From assembly GCF_039982735.1 (NCBI RefSeq), contig NZ_JBDWXV010000011.1:682001-746000 (forward strand): a stretch of DNA of 64,000 nucleotides, read 5' to 3'. The notes beneath the pieces were generated by a model. The model had not been told where the DNA came from, searched no databases, and worked only from the letters and a program-made list of their open reading frames with translations. Origin of the DNA: Saccharospirillum sp039982735. GTDB taxonomy: Bacteria; Pseudomonadota; Gammaproteobacteria; Pseudomonadales; Natronospirillaceae. Both the position numbers and the translations under genes were made by a program. Below are positions 33,626-41,510 of the stretch, in pieces; the first letter of the stretch is position 1; every line of letters starts with the position of its first letter.

Positions 33626-34852
33626 CTAGATATAGAAATCAAGTTCTTGCTGGCGCTCCAGCAAGCGATGCATCTCCTTGGCATCCTTACCCACAAAGAA
33701 CAGCAGACCCCAGTGGGTACCAAAGGCGGTGCGTTTGGTCACAATCTCTTCCTGAGGCGTGGTCAGCTCGTGGGACTCAAAATACGGATGGTCTTCCGTC
33801 TCTTCCGGAATTTCCAGGCGGCTGACAACACGGCGACGCGGGTACACACCAAAGCAACCGGCATGGGCCTTTGCATCGGTAACCGCCTCCGGGAAGTAGG
33901 CTTCCACCTCCTCGTCAGTCGATTTCGGGTCGAATACCAGCATGGTCGCCTGATAGGCATTGAAGCCCTCGTAAACCCGCTCCAGCAGTTCAAATACCTT
34001 GAAGCCCGGCGGCCGGTAAGCCACTTCGCCGAAGTACATCGTGCCATCGCTGGTCACGAAGTACTCGGGGTGAATCAGCCCGAACTCGATGTCGAACGTT
34101 TTGATCAGCAGTTCGATCTGAGCCGTGATCTTCTCGCGGTAGACTTCCAGTTCCGGGGAGGCCGGCACGTAGACCGAATAACCAAGCTTGACGTACTCGG
34201 AAATATTCAGGAATCGGATCTTGCCGTTGTGAATCCAGGCTTCAACCGCGAATTCCCAGCCATCCAGATGCGACTCCATCAAAGAAGGAAACTCCTCATC
34301 GGGAATGCTGTCGACTTCATCCGGGGTGCGAATCACCCGGTGGCCCAGGCAACCGGCTTTATCGAACGCCTTGACGTGAATCGGATCGTTCGGGTCGCCA
34401 TCGAGTTTCAGCAGCGTCTGGTTAACCCGTTTTAAAAAACGAATGATGTCGTCCCGGTCATGGGCTTCTTCAAAAATACCCACCCGAATGCCACCCAGCT
34501 GGGCACGCCGCTTCATCAGTGACTTGTCACGCATCAGCATGGCCTGGCCCAACAGACGTGGGTTATCCAGTAATACCGAGTTGATGGCACCAGCCCATTC
34601 AACGGTTTCCTCGAACAGGGGAATCGACACATCCACGCCCATGTCTTTCAGCGTCTGTGCAATTTCCATAGACCGGTCGTTCAACCGTTCGAAATTCCAG
34701 GGGACATAGGGGATTTTGTGTTCAAGACAGTATTCTTCGGCCCAGTCGGGCGCGACCACGACGTAACGTCGGTCGAATTTCTCTGCAGCCTCAATGGCAT
34801 TCAGGCTCCAGCCCAGCAATGCTATATAACCCTTGTTTGGATCTTTCTTCAT
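33626..34852 (-). CDS. ATP-grasp carboxylate-amine ligase, substrate unknown
   Basis: 408 residues. N-terminal Rossmann-like pre-ATP-grasp part (YIALLGWSLNAIEAAEKF), central ATP-binding part with Lys161/Lys165 in HVKAFDKAGCLG and Glu193 in LMESHLDGWEFAVEAW, and the metal-binding end TMYFGEVAYRPPG with Glu276 and Arg280. Enzymes of this fold join a carboxylate to an amine through an acyl-phosphate. It resembles the carbamoyl-phosphate/D-Ala ligase-like subgroup but not any named enzyme I know. AGAGG precedes the ATG. It follows a polyamine-type ABC transporter on the same strand after a 255-base gap with a hairpin, and is followed by the 680-residue gene. Confidence 0.85.
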   Translation of the reverse strand: MKKDPNKGYIALLGWSLNAIEAAEKFDRRYVVVAPDWAEEYCLEHKIPYVPWNFERLNDRSMEIAQTLKDMGVDVSIPLFEETVEWAGAINSVLLDNPRLLGQAMLMRDKSLMKRRAQLGGIRVGIFEEAHDRDDIIRFLKRVNQTLLKLDGDPNDPIHVKAFDKAGCLGHRVIRTPDEVDSIPDEEFPSLMESHLDGWEFAVEAWIHNGKIRFLNISEYVKLGYSVYVPASPELEVYREKITAQIELLIKTFDIEFGLIHPEYFVTSDGTMYFGEVAYRPPGFKVFELLERVYEGFNAYQATMLVFDPKSTDEEVEAYFPEAVTDAKAHAGCFGVYPRRRVVSRLEIPEETEDHPYFESHELTTPQEEIVTKRTAFGTHWGLLFFVGKDAKEMHRLLERQQELDFYI

Positions 34853-35047
34853 AAGAGATGCCTCTTTGATTGATAGATGGATCCAACCTCTTTAGCGAGA
34901 TCTGGTGCGTCCCACCATACGCCAGTGAGCCGCTCTGGTACACCGAGCCGCGGGTACAATCACCGTTACGATAAGCCGCAGAGACCGCTATCACGGGCAT
35001 CAGGACACATTGGAATTTTTTTATATCGGGGTAAAAAAGAGGGGCTA

Positions 35048-35089
35048 AACGCGGTGATTTCTGCTCAGTTCCGGCAGGATCACCGCGTT
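35048..35089 (-). terminator. Hairpin after the second permease gene
   Basis: AACGCGGTGAT (35048-35058) pairs with ATCACCGCGTT (35079-35089). On the minus strand it lies 19 bases past the permease stop and is followed, after about 10 bases, by CTCTTTTTT. It probably attenuates read-through into the ATP-grasp gene. The rest of this 255-base gap shows no gene. Confidence 0.6.
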
Positions 35090-35107
35090 AAACGGTCGAA
35101 AATACGC

Positions 35108-35914
35108 TCAGACAGCCGCGTCTTTTCGACTCTGTTCACGGCGCCGCAGCACTTCATAGGCCACCGCCAGTACCACGGTCACCAGAATCATGATCAGGCC
35201 CAGTGCGTTTACTGCCGGCGTCAGACCCGTGCGCACTTTGGTCGCAATATAGACGGTGAGCGTCGTATCGAAACCCCGCACAAAGAGCGTGGTGTTGTAG
35301 TTCTCGAACGATTGCAGAAAGGCAATCACCGCCGCCGTCATAATGGCGGGCTTGAGATACGGCAACAACACCCGGCGAACAACCTGGGAATGCGTCGCCC
35401 CCAGGCTGTAGGCCGCTCGCTCCAGCGTTCGGTCAAACCGTTGTAGCCGTGCTAGCACCATCAGCATCACGTAGGCAGCAATAAAGGTGGTTTGCGCGAT
35501 CACCGTCAGCCCTATACCGCCACTCACTCCCAGGTTACGCCAGAAGATCAGCGTGGAAATACCAATAATTACACCCGGTGTCAGTAGCGGAGACAGCATC
35601 AGGCTGTAATAGAAGTTCTTGCCTTTGCCTTCATAGGTCGACAAAAACAACCCGGCTGACACCCCGATTGGCACCGCCAGCGCCAGCACGCCCAGGCCCA
35701 CAATAAAGCTGTTGAGCAGGGCTTCCCACATGGCCGTATCGTTGGCCAGTTCACCAAACCAGCGCCAGGTGGTTTCCCGCCAGGGCCAGATCGTAGGAAA
35801 ACGACTGTCGTTGAAGGTGGCAATCGACATGATCACCAGAGGCGTGAACAGATAGATAAAGAACACCACAAGATAAAAGCGAATGCTCCAGTACATGAGT
35901 CGTTGCGAGGTCAT
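35108..35914 (-). CDS. ABC transporter permease, putrescine/spermidine type (PotC-like)
   Basis: 268 residues, six predicted membrane segments. The EAA loop that docks the ATPase is visible as ERAAYSLGATHSQVVRRVLLP. The N-terminus (FIYLFTPLVIMSIATFNDSRFP) and general layout match PotC. Start ATG at 35914 overlaps the preceding permease stop (ATGA); the frame opens at 35977 without support. Works with the ATPase, the first permease and the binding protein upstream. Substrate class is inferred from family; it could equally be another diamine or amino-alcohol. Confidence 0.9.
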   Translation of the reverse strand: MTSQRLMYWSIRFYLVVFFIYLFTPLVIMSIATFNDSRFPTIWPWRETTWRWFGELANDTAMWEALLNSFIVGLGVLALAVPIGVSAGLFLSTYEGKGKNFYYSLMLSPLLTPGVIIGISTLIFWRNLGVSGGIGLTVIAQTTFIAAYVMLMVLARLQRFDRTLERAAYSLGATHSQVVRRVLLPYLKPAIMTAAVIAFLQSFENYNTTLFVRGFDTTLTVYIATKVRTGLTPAVNALGLIMILVTVVLAVAYEVLRRREQSRKDAAV

Positions 35915-36798
35915 TTGCCAATATCCCCCAGTCCGATGCGGAACACCTTCATTACCGCGGCAATGAATCCGATACACAGAATCAGTAACACAAAGGCATA
36001 CGCCGCTCCCATGTTCCAGTCACCGCCTTCAAAGAACCAGTTGTAGATGATCTGAGTAAACCAGCGGCTGCCCGGAGAACCCAGCAGTGCCGGCACCGCG
36101 TAACTGCCTGCAGCCAGCATAAACACCATAATGCAGCCTGTGGCGATACCGGGTTTGGCGTGCGGAATCACGATACGCCAGTGGATACGAAGTAACCCTG
36201 CCCCCAGGTTCCGGGCGGCCCGCACCTGGTTGTTATCCAGGCTTTCAATGGCGTTATACAGCGGAAACACCATAAACAGGATATAGGCGTACACCATGCC
36301 TATCAGCACGCCGCCATCGCCGGTGAGAAAGCGTACCGGACGGTCGATAAACCCAAGCCCCAGCAACAGGGCATTCAGCGGGCCCTGAAACGACAGAATC
36401 AGGTACCAGGAAAAGGTCCGCAGAATTTCGTTGATCCAGTAGGGAATGACCAGCAACAACGCAATCAGCATCACTTGTTTGGCGGTTGCCAGCTGCGCCA
36501 GAAAATACGCCACCGGATAGGAAACCAGAAGGGTCAGCACCGTCACCAGAATGCTCGACCAGATGGTCTTGAAAAAGATGGTTCGGTGAATGTCATTGCC
36601 AATCAGCGTTTGGTAGTTGCCCAGAGTGTAGACGTCTTCCGGCCCCCCAAGCTGGCTCGGAATCAGGTTTGGCTTGAACGAATAGTCGATCATGATCAGC
36701 TGTGGCAACAACACCAGCACAATCAGCCAAAACCACAGCAACAGCAAGACCACCAGCGTCATCGGCCTGCCAAATCGGGCGGTCAGTTGCTTAATCAT
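35911..36798 (-). CDS. ABC transporter permease, putrescine/spermidine type (PotB-like)
   Basis: 295 residues, about six membrane helices. LPQLIMIDYSFKPNLIPSQL fits the periplasmic loop after helix 1 of PotB-type proteins, and RAARNLGAGLLRIHWRIVIP is the EAA loop. ATG at 36798 is eight bases inside the end of the ATPase gene; the frame is open further to 36846 but unsupported. Transcribed with the ATPase and PotC-like genes. Confidence 0.9.
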   Translation of the reverse strand: MIKQLTARFGRPMTLVVLLLLWFWLIVLVLLPQLIMIDYSFKPNLIPSQLGGPEDVYTLGNYQTLIGNDIHRTIFFKTIWSSILVTVLTLLVSYPVAYFLAQLATAKQVMLIALLLVIPYWINEILRTFSWYLILSFQGPLNALLLGLGFIDRPVRFLTGDGGVLIGMVYAYILFMVFPLYNAIESLDNNQVRAARNLGAGLLRIHWRIVIPHAKPGIATGCIMVFMLAAGSYAVPALLGSPGSRWFTQIIYNWFFEGGDWNMGAAYAFVLLILCIGFIAAVMKVFRIGLGDIGK

Positions 36799-37891
36799 TA
36801 GCCGTCTCCAGGGGTCTGTCTTCCGGCAATACCACGGTTTCAGCAACCTGGAAGCCGAGGGAGAGTGTCGACCCCTGATCTACCTGACCACCATAGGCGC
36901 GCTGATCGGCCTGCACATGAATCTGAGCGGGCAACTGGGCGTGGCGCGTCTCAAGCGTCAGGTGGGCGCCTTCGAAGTTGACGGTTTCGACACTGACATC
37001 GAGGCGGTTAACATCCTGCTCGGTGGCCGCTTGCAGGCTTTCCGGGCGCACGTACAGGCCGCAGGGCTGCCCCTGCTCAAGCCGGGTACCCATCTGGCCC
37101 CTGAACTGGCCGGCTGCGCCGCAATCGACCACCACCTGCTCACCATCGATGGAGACGACCTTGCCAGGCAACCGGTTGTTTTCGCCAACGAACTCGGCCA
37201 CAAAGGCGGTTTTGGGCTTGCGGTAGAGCTCAATCGGGGAGTCAACCTGTTGCAGGCGCCCCGCCGACATCACCGCAACCCGATCCGACATGGTCAGCGC
37301 TTCGCCCTGATCGTGAGTGATGTAGATGAAGGTGATTTCAGTGCGTCGCTGAATTTCTTTCAACTCGGTGCGCATGTGCTGGCGCAGCTTTAAATCGAGC
37401 GCCGACAAAGGTTCATCCAGCAGCAACACTTTCGGCTCCACCGCCAGTGCCCGGGCAATGGCCACCCGTTGTTTTTGACCGCCGGACAGATCATCGATCC
37501 GGTACTGGCCGCTGCCCGGCAGATCCACCAGTTCGAGCAACCGGTCGGATACCTTGCGCCGTTCGGCTTTGCTGACGCCTCGAACCTCAAGGCCAAATTC
37601 GATGTTTTCCGCCACACTCATCAGCGGGAACAGCGCCAGATTCTGAAATATCATCGAGGTGGGCCGCTTGTTGGCGGGCACCGCAGCCATGGGTTCATTG
37701 CCAATATTGACCGACCCGGTCGTGGGCTCCAAAAAACCACTGACAATGTTCAACAAGGTGGTCTTGCCGCAGCCAGAAGGGCCCAGAAAACTGAAAAATT
37801 CGCCGGACTGTATGTCCAGATCCAGAGGATGTACGGCTGTGAAGTCGCCGAATTTCATGGAGATGTTGTCAAGATGGACTCGACTGTCCAT
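36791..37891 (-). CDS. ABC transporter ATPase, putrescine/spermidine type (PotA-like)
   Basis: 366 residues. Walker A GPSGCGKTT, Q-loop FQNLALFPLMSV, signature DLSGGQKQRVA, Walker B KVLLLDEPLSALD and switch His in ITHDQGEA, followed by a C-terminal TOBE-type domain from about residue 240. It energises uptake through the two permeases. AGGAAG precedes the ATG. A GC-rich hairpin at 37962-37980 lies between the binding-protein gene and this one, which may lower expression of the ATPase relative to the binding protein. Confidence 0.93.
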   Translation of the reverse strand: MDSRVHLDNISMKFGDFTAVHPLDLDIQSGEFFSFLGPSGCGKTTLLNIVSGFLEPTTGSVNIGNEPMAAVPANKRPTSMIFQNLALFPLMSVAENIEFGLEVRGVSKAERRKVSDRLLELVDLPGSGQYRIDDLSGGQKQRVAIARALAVEPKVLLLDEPLSALDLKLRQHMRTELKEIQRRTEITFIYITHDQGEALTMSDRVAVMSAGRLQQVDSPIELYRKPKTAFVAEFVGENNRLPGKVVSIDGEQVVVDCGAAGQFRGQMGTRLEQGQPCGLYVRPESLQAATEQDVNRLDVSVETVNFEGAHLTLETRHAQLPAQIHVQADQRAYGGQVDQGSTLSLGFQVAETVVLPEDRPLETAND

Positions 37892-37961
37892 AGCAGTTAC
37901 TTCCTGTCTAAGCGTCCCTGATACCTACATTATTCAGGTCTTCCATCCCGGAACGACCAAA

Positions 37962-37980
37962 GCCCCGCACGGGGCGGGGC
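37962..37980 (-). terminator. Hairpin between binding-protein and ATPase genes
   Basis: GCCCCGC/GCGGGGC stem with a five-base loop, 41 bases after the binding-protein stop on the minus strand, followed by TTTGG. Probably a partial terminator or 3' stabiliser that keeps binding protein in excess. Confidence 0.65.
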
Positions 37981-38020
37981 TATTTGAAGTCCGCTGTTGC
38001 AGCGGTTTTGTCCGGTCTGA

Positions 38021-39133
38021 TCAGGCTGACAGGTACCGGTCCTGGTACTCGTTGCGGATCGACACATACCAGGGTTCCTGGATGGGCCACCACCAGAGGT
38101 TGGCCAGATCCTGCTCGGTGTAGGAATTGGTGAAGAAGTCTTTGGTCGCTTGCGGCAACAAGGCTTCGGCACCGCGTGAGGTCGAGTTGTAGCCCGTGGC
38201 CTTCACAAACATGGCACCGGCTTCTGGCGTGTAGTACCAGTTGATGAACTCGTACACCGCATCGACGTTCTGGGCATTTTTGGGAATCACGAAACCTTCC
38301 ATCCAGGCCAGGGCCCCTTCTTTGGGCGCCGCGTAGGCAATCGGCTGACCTTCCTGAATCAGATTGAAGGCGGTGCTGTCCCAAGTCTGACCGGCTACGG
38401 CCCCATTGGTGCGGAACGCGCCCTGGGCTTCGTTTTCGGTATTCCAGAACTGAGCAATCATGCCCTTATGCTCAACGGCAACCTTGAGAATTTCATCAAA
38501 GTTGGCGCGTGCGGCGGCTTCTGTCTGGAACATGTCGAGCAGGGGGAACGGCAGGCGACCCTGCTGTTCAAGCCACAGTCCAATACCGATCAGCGCTGAG
38601 TGGCCGCGCACGGTCACACCGGTGCCGTGATCGGGGTTCCACAGATCGCCATAGCTCAGGTTGCTGCGGTCGATGCTGGAATAGTCGGTGTGGTAGGCAA
38701 TGGCCTCGGTGCCCCAGTCGGAGGGTGCAAAATAGCGCTTGCCGTCAACAACCCCACCCACTTCAGAACCTTCGATGGCGCTTTCCAGAGCACCGTCCCA
38801 GTTGATGCGGCTGGTATCCAGTGCCTGCACCAGTTCAAAATCGACATAACCCGGTACGCGGTCAACCGTCGGCATGATGATGTCGAAGCCGGAACCATCG
38901 GTGGCACGCAGGCTGTTCATCAACTCGTCATTGGTGCCATAAGGGGTAAAGGTTGCATTGATGCCGGTCTTTTCCCGAAAATCGTTCAGCATTTCGTCGG
39001 TGATGTAGCCGGCCCAGGCGTAGATCCGAAGCTCCTGGCTCTCGGCCAGTGCGCGGTTGATGTAGAAGGGACTGGCGGCAACGGCGCCAGCAGCCATGGA
39101 TGTTTTTATAAACTTCCGTCTTGTAAAGGTCAT
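38021..39133 (-). CDS. Periplasmic polyamine-type substrate-binding protein, Tat-exported
   Basis: 370 residues. N-terminus TRRKFIKTS followed by a hydrophobic region is a twin-arginine signal (RRxFxK), and the mature part begins near SQELRIYAWAGYITDEML, the standard opening of PotD/PotF-type proteins. Later stretches (DIIMPTVDRVP, YFAPSDWGTEAIAYHTDY, MEGFVIPKNAQN) also match. Tat export of a polyamine binder is not usual for the E. coli proteins. Ligand is probably a diamine, polyamine or related amine, but cannot be proven. GGAG precedes the ATG. A promoter with operator lies 95-136 bases upstream. Confidence 0.9.
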   Translation of the reverse strand: MTFTRRKFIKTSMAAGAVAASPFYINRALAESQELRIYAWAGYITDEMLNDFREKTGINATFTPYGTNDELMNSLRATDGSGFDIIMPTVDRVPGYVDFELVQALDTSRINWDGALESAIEGSEVGGVVDGKRYFAPSDWGTEAIAYHTDYSSIDRSNLSYGDLWNPDHGTGVTVRGHSALIGIGLWLEQQGRLPFPLLDMFQTEAAARANFDEILKVAVEHKGMIAQFWNTENEAQGAFRTNGAVAGQTWDSTAFNLIQEGQPIAYAAPKEGALAWMEGFVIPKNAQNVDAVYEFINWYYTPEAGAMFVKATGYNSTSRGAEALLPQATKDFFTNSYTEQDLANLWWWPIQEPWYVSIRNEYQDRYLSA

Positions 39134-39227
39134 GGTCCCACTCCAGTTGTCTTTCCTGAGAATTCTTTTCGCAAGATCCGGTCAGCCTCGGTCTTTGCAC
39201 AGCGCACAATCGACTGAACGCGCTTTG

Positions 39228-39269
39228 TTGAACAAGCGTTCAATATAGAATCTAATATAAATATGACAA
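39228..39269 (-). promoter_or_regulatory. Promoter with overlapping palindromic operator for the ABC transporter operon
   Basis: On the minus strand: -35 TTGTCA (39264-39269), 16-base spacer and -10 TATATT (39242-39247). A 16-base palindrome TTGAACGCTTGTTCAA (6-base arms; plus-strand 39228-39243) begins on the last bases of the -10 and covers the expected start point, the place for a repressor. Arm form suggests a TetR-like or similar dimeric repressor (inference). No regulator gene is next to it in the window. Untranslated leader would be about 100 bases. Confidence 0.65.
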
Positions 39270-39401
39270 GAATGTGATGTTTTTATGTCATTTTTTTGGT
39301 TTTTCCTCCCGCTATTGATGATCCAACCCGCCTGCCACGCCCGCTCAGGCCCTTATTAATGAATTCAAACCAAAAGCGATTCATTACACCTGAATGCAAA
39401 T

Positions 39402-41303
39402 TCAACCCACGCCTAAGCCCCGACGCCATAAATTGGCTTCCGCCTGACGTCGTTTGACCAGACCGGAACCAGAGCTCCAGAGTCGCTTCATGGCCACGAT
39501 TTCATCCTCTACGCCAACCAGTATGGCCTGCCAGCGTTGCTGGTCGGGCAAGGCTTTGTCTGCCTGGTCCAGCAAGGCTTGAATAGCCTTCATTTCACGC
39601 CGGGTTTCTCCGCGCAACGACGCTCCCCGGTTGAACACAAGGCTAACCAGCACCGCGCGACACAACGGGGGCAGTTGGTCGAGTGACGGGTAAATACTCT
39701 GCGTCAGGTCGTAATAGCGCGGCAACGTTGTGGCAGTAAACACCTGCCAGGCCAGGTTGAACGGGATGTCGATGCCCACTTCTTTCAACGCTTTGGCACG
39801 CTTTTTAGAGCCGGCCTTACCGATATCCAGAGCCAGCACCTTGAACACAGACGGCGGCAGCACCGTCGCCCAGTCGCGTTTGAAATCAGCCAGGGTGTTC
39901 ATGCGCAAGTCATAACCGAGGCCAATGGTGATGCCGCTGGCTTCACCCGGGTAATGCGGCCAGCGGGTATGATCCTGATAAAACGCCAGACCGCCGGTCT
40001 CTTCCCGCGCGATAAAGGCAACACCCTCAGTTGGCAAGGGAGGGAATGGCTCTGGCAGTGCCTCCAGCCAGGTCCATAAGGCGTCATCCACCACGCCCGA
40101 CTGAGGCTGCCCGGCCCAGGCCTGGCAATGCGTAACGGCCCGTTCGGTACCCGGCCCAAAATCACCATCAGGTATCAGCATGGTCCCGGCCCGGTTCATC
40201 AGTGACTGCAATGCCACGACAGCCTCACCGGTGGCACCCCGCTGCAACAGCACACGCGGTACCCGGGCGTCGGGCAGGCGGTTTGGTGGCACGCTTTCCG
40301 GGTCTTCAAACCAGCCGAGAAAGGTTTCTGCGCCCTGAATGCCCTGCTCGATCAGCGCCTGTTTTTTTGAGTCGGACAAGTTAAAATCGGTGGTTTCCAC
40401 ATCCAGAGTGTCGATGTACAGCGTTCGTTTCCAGTCATCGCCATGCAGATGCTGGTTTTCCTGAACTCTCAGTAACGACCGAACCAGGCTTTTGGCGTAG
40501 CCACCGAAATCCCTGACCGGCTCACTGCGGGGTGGTTCGTCGTAACGAAAAATCCCGATGTCTTCCCGGGTTTCCAGGCGCAGGCCCAGTGTCTGGCGAT
40601 TGTAAACGTAGGGGCTGCGTCCGGGCCGCTCCAGCAGAAACCGATCGTTCTCGCGTTCGTAATACTCTGGCCGGCTCGCTGCTTCCGGTTCGGCGTCCAT
40701 ATCAACATAGCGTTCCCGGTCAAAAAGTTTGACCGGGTAATTGAGCTGAACGCCACCATCAACATACACATCATCACGCGGTCCGTGACGCACGGCCCGG
40801 TAGAACAGCGGAATGGACATGCTGATCCGTACCGCATCGACCAGGGTCATGCGCGCATGGCGCTCGCGGGAAAACACCTCCGCATAACCAGTCGACAGAT
40901 TGGTGCCAACGACATACAGATCGGGCTGCCCGGCAGCAGCCAGATCGGCAAAGGTGGCCCGGGCATTACCCAGTTGTTGCTTGATGTAGCCACCCACCCA
41001 TTCGGCAAAAAAATCGCCCCTGTTCCAGCCAAACTCCGACCAGAGGCGTTTCATGTCGCGAATGAACAGAAAGGAATTATCCATGAAGTCGTTGAAGTCG
41101 GCCGACTGGATGATCGAACGCTGAGTCTGGATGTCGTAACCCAGCGAAAACATGAGGGCATTGATCGCACCCGCGCTGGTCCCCCCCACCCGGGTGATGT
41201 GGTCCAGATAGCCACGCCGGGCCAGCACCTGCATGGCCCCTACGTAAGCAATGCCCTTGACACCGCCGCCTTCAAATACCAGATTTCTGAATTGTGCCGT
41301 CAC
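39402..41303 (-). CDS. Patatin phospholipase fused to a peptidoglycan-binding and a GH24 lysozyme-like domain
   Basis: 633 residues from the GTG at 41303. (1) Patatin domain, about 5-330: oxyanion loop GGGVKG (12-17), nucleophile Ser43 in GGTSAGA and Asp182 in VDGGVQ, a complete Ser/Asp dyad. (2) Peptidoglycan-binding repeat, about 349-412 (LQRGATGEAVVALQSLMN, DGDFGPGTERAV). (3) Lysozyme-like domain, about 427-633: Glu435 in REETGGLAFYQD, Asp444, and Thr459 in GITIGLGYDL occupy the Glu11/Asp20/Thr26 positions of T4-type GH24 lysozymes, with AVLVSLVFNRGA and RRQAEANLWRRG as later GH24 motifs. No signal peptide. AGGAGG stands five bases before the GTG; an ATG at 41321 is the alternative. The combination suggests a cell-envelope toxin or effector (inference). 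Confidence 0.88.
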   Translation of the reverse strand: MTAQFRNLVFEGGGVKGIAYVGAMQVLARRGYLDHITRVGGTSAGAINALMFSLGYDIQTQRSIIQSADFNDFMDNSFLFIRDMKRLWSEFGWNRGDFFAEWVGGYIKQQLGNARATFADLAAAGQPDLYVVGTNLSTGYAEVFSRERHARMTLVDAVRISMSIPLFYRAVRHGPRDDVYVDGGVQLNYPVKLFDRERYVDMDAEPEAASRPEYYERENDRFLLERPGRSPYVYNRQTLGLRLETREDIGIFRYDEPPRSEPVRDFGGYAKSLVRSLLRVQENQHLHGDDWKRTLYIDTLDVETTDFNLSDSKKQALIEQGIQGAETFLGWFEDPESVPPNRLPDARVPRVLLQRGATGEAVVALQSLMNRAGTMLIPDGDFGPGTERAVTHCQAWAGQPQSGVVDDALWTWLEALPEPFPPLPTEGVAFIAREETGGLAFYQDHTRWPHYPGEASGITIGLGYDLRMNTLADFKRDWATVLPPSVFKVLALDIGKAGSKKRAKALKEVGIDIPFNLAWQVFTATTLPRYYDLTQSIYPSLDQLPPLCRAVLVSLVFNRGASLRGETRREMKAIQALLDQADKALPDQQRWQAILVGVEDEIVAMKRLWSSGSGLVKRRQAEANLWRRGLGVG

Positions 41304-41510
41304 CGCCACCTCCTGTGTCATACGATTGAACCCGGACTTGCGGGAATCGTACGGCGCGATCGATCTGCTCGAATCCCTGAACAGCACAGGCCTCCAGTCG
41401 CACTGAAGGCCTGATTCGCAGTTTAGTATAGAAGGCAATCTCGAAACGTCATGTATGGTCGTGGCGATGGCATAAAATCAGTCACTGAGCCTCGCCTTCG
41501 GGCATGAAAA

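Noticed and set aside
33470..34435. Plus-strand open frame of 321 codons
   Set aside because: Antisense to the ATP-grasp gene, which has clear motifs; no independent support.
34791..35000. Minus-strand open frame of 69 codons before the ATP-grasp gene
   Set aside because: Overlaps the start of the ATP-grasp gene in another frame and has no support.
36692..37393. Plus-strand open frame of 233 codons
   Set aside because: Antisense to the transporter ATPase and permease genes, without family features.
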